Of a DNA stretch of 64,000 nt, positions 62,723 through 64,000 are shown in pieces. This DNA comes from Tubiluchus corallicola (taxonomy: Eukaryota > Priapulida > Priapulimorpha > Priapulimorphida > Tubiluchidae), in assembly GCA_030141605.1 (NCBI GenBank), contig JAQGDQ010000192.1:1-64000 (forward strand), read 5' to 3'. Every line of letters starts with the position of its first letter. The stretch's first letter is position 1. The position numbers and the translations under genes are program-made. The notes under the pieces are model-generated. The model ran no database searches. It saw nothing but the letters and a program-made list of their open reading frames with translations, and was not told the origin of the DNA.

Positions 62723-64000
62723 GTATGCTGGATTGTACACCTGCGAACTGCATGCAAAGTTTATTAAATTTATTACTGTAGATATTACATAAAGTGCAAG
62801 AAAACCCTGCACTTGAACAAATCTTAAAAAATTCGTCTTGAAATTTTATAGCACTTATTGGTGATGGGAAAAACGAATTTTTAAAATAAAAACAATAGCC
62901 AGCAGCCCAGCACCCACTTGAGCGAAGAATGCTACACTTCAATTCTAGCATCGTTACCATGTCTTTGTTTAACTGGGTGCTGGCTGTTATTTTTATTTAT
63001 ACATGCCTCATTATTGCATACAGGGTTTGCGTGAGCAGTAACGCTGTATAATCCCGCGATGACCATTAGGTGCAGCAATTTTGGAGATAAGTCATTTGAA
63101 ATAAGTTGAGATAACATTGCTTAAAGTTTGAAAAAATAACCAGAGCATTTGCAGCATACACTTCGCTAACTAAGCAAAATTTTAAATTACTGTATCTTGT
63201 GAAAAAGATTAAAAATAAGTTTTTTAGCGAGTGAGTGGTGCACCCTGAACATTTTACAAATTACTGCAAACATTTTAATTTATTAAAAATTTCCTTTTCT
63301 AGTTACACAAGTTTTTCAATCAGGTAAACATAAAGCTAAGTAGTACAATTTTGCATGGAAAGTTTTTTGGAACATTGCCTTCCCCTGATTTACGTTGTAC
63401 GTAAATGACATCACATAATGGCGCGATCGGAACAGTATCACATGAGATTATACGCTTAAAATTGCTATAAATGTATTTAATTTTTAAGGCAATCTTTCTG
63501 AAACCTATTTCAGGAACCCCTTTTCTTGTCCTGTAACATGTACAAACCGAAACAAGTAAATATAAATACTCAGTCCACTGCATCATGGAAAACAAAGTTT
63601 GTCTAACTTATCTGAGATAACACAAAGTTTGGACGTGGACTATAGCTGAGGGAGTTAGCATTCATGACTCAAACACGCGGCTGATTTGCTTCAGTCTTGC
63701 AAAAAGTTCAATAAATTTTGTGTTTTGCTCATAAAATTCTGCAGTAAATTTGTTAGCCTTAAGTAAACAGACAACTGGCTAAATGTGGCTAAAAATTTGA
63801 CAGACTTTGTTCAACGTAGAACGTTTTTTTGATATGGTATTGCAACCATTTTATTTACATTGATATTTGCATTGCTGGACATGATTCCTCACTGCAGTTG
63901 TTTTTTGTTTCCTTAAGAAGTCTATTTTCTAGCTTCAGAAGTTTGTATTTTTCGTATTCTTTACCAGAGCTGCTTCTATGTGATTTTCATAAAAGTATGG
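62723..64000 (+). other. MYO19: Myosin intron 6 (runs off the right edge)
   Basis: No continuation of the motor (expected to start with T and the switch-I region) is visible, so the whole remainder appears intronic. It contains a fold-back at 62883-62999. ORFs here (minus 62932-63117 and 63320-63595) have no support. Confidence 0.8.
62883..62999. repeat. Fold-back element in myosin intron 6
   Basis: AAAATAAAAACAATAGCCAG at the left is mirrored by CTGGCTGTTATTTTTATTTA at the right, with CCCAGCACCC/GGGTGCTGG just inside. The centre has a second inverted pair, ATGCTAC...CTAGCAT. The total is about 117 bp, probably a short palindromic MITE. Confidence 0.65.

Noticed and set aside
62424-62960. 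178-codon ORF on the minus strand
   Set aside because: It lies antisense to the conserved myosin P-loop exon and its flanking introns, and its translation shows no domain.
1-64000. CRISPR arrays, operons or bacterial genes
   Set aside because: No regularly spaced identical repeats, no dense ORFs and clear spliceosomal introns.

Overview
The window looks like nuclear DNA from an animal: AT-rich, intron-rich and full of degenerate dispersed repeats. Two split genes can be read. A Musashi-family RNA-binding protein gene runs leftward, and an unconventional myosin of the class XIX (MYO19) type runs rightward. Musashi is an animal neural/stem-cell translational regulator. Class XIX myosins, as I recall, occur in many animals but are missing from flies and nematodes. 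An invertebrate outside the Ecdysozoa is therefore my best guess, and I cannot name a species. There are no operons, no CRISPR arrays and no bacterial-style genes. Nearly all open reading frames of 60-180 codons here are chance ORFs in introns or antisense to real exons.

Layout, left to right. Positions 1-12589 hold no recognisable exon. They are either a further Musashi intron or 3' flank, with a SINE-tail fragment at the left edge and a dense non-coding block near 5.6-5.95 kb. Five Musashi exons lie on the minus strand: 49459-49499, 47468-47549, 45097-45181, 36504-36545 and 12590-12682. They encode RRM1 nearly complete, the linker and the start of RRM2. All junctions keep frame and use GT-AG sites. 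The last intron is about 24 kb and holds a hAT-like MITE, a pair of direct repeats, a head-to-head SINE palindrome, a composite direct/inverted repeat and a miRNA-like hairpin. The 8.5-kb intron holds two copies of a tRNA-Gly-like SINE, two short tandem duplications and a perfect DR1 nuclear-receptor half-site pair.

Positions 49500-55253 separate the two divergently transcribed genes. The first Musashi coding exon should be here, but I did not find it. The interval carries an 80-bp tandem repeat and a broken CR1/Jockey-type LINE (minus, about 52599-54085) that ends in a trinucleotide microsatellite.

The myosin gene runs from a proposed start at 55254 to the right edge through six exons: 55254-55332, 59375-59592, 60397-60501, 60637-60739, 61614-61756 and 62609-62722. 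It encodes 254 residues ending exactly at the P-loop lysine of GESGAGK, and the rest of the motor lies beyond the window. It has an N-terminal extension with an SH3/Tudor-like barrel, which human MYO19 lacks as far as I recall. Intron 1 contains a 692-bp inverted-repeat DNA transposon with nested palindromes (55599-56290) and a second, different decayed LINE in sense orientation (56550-58620).

The two genes share no obvious pathway. They are simply divergent neighbours. The most distinctive material is the set of repeats with unusual symmetry and the domain architecture of the myosin.
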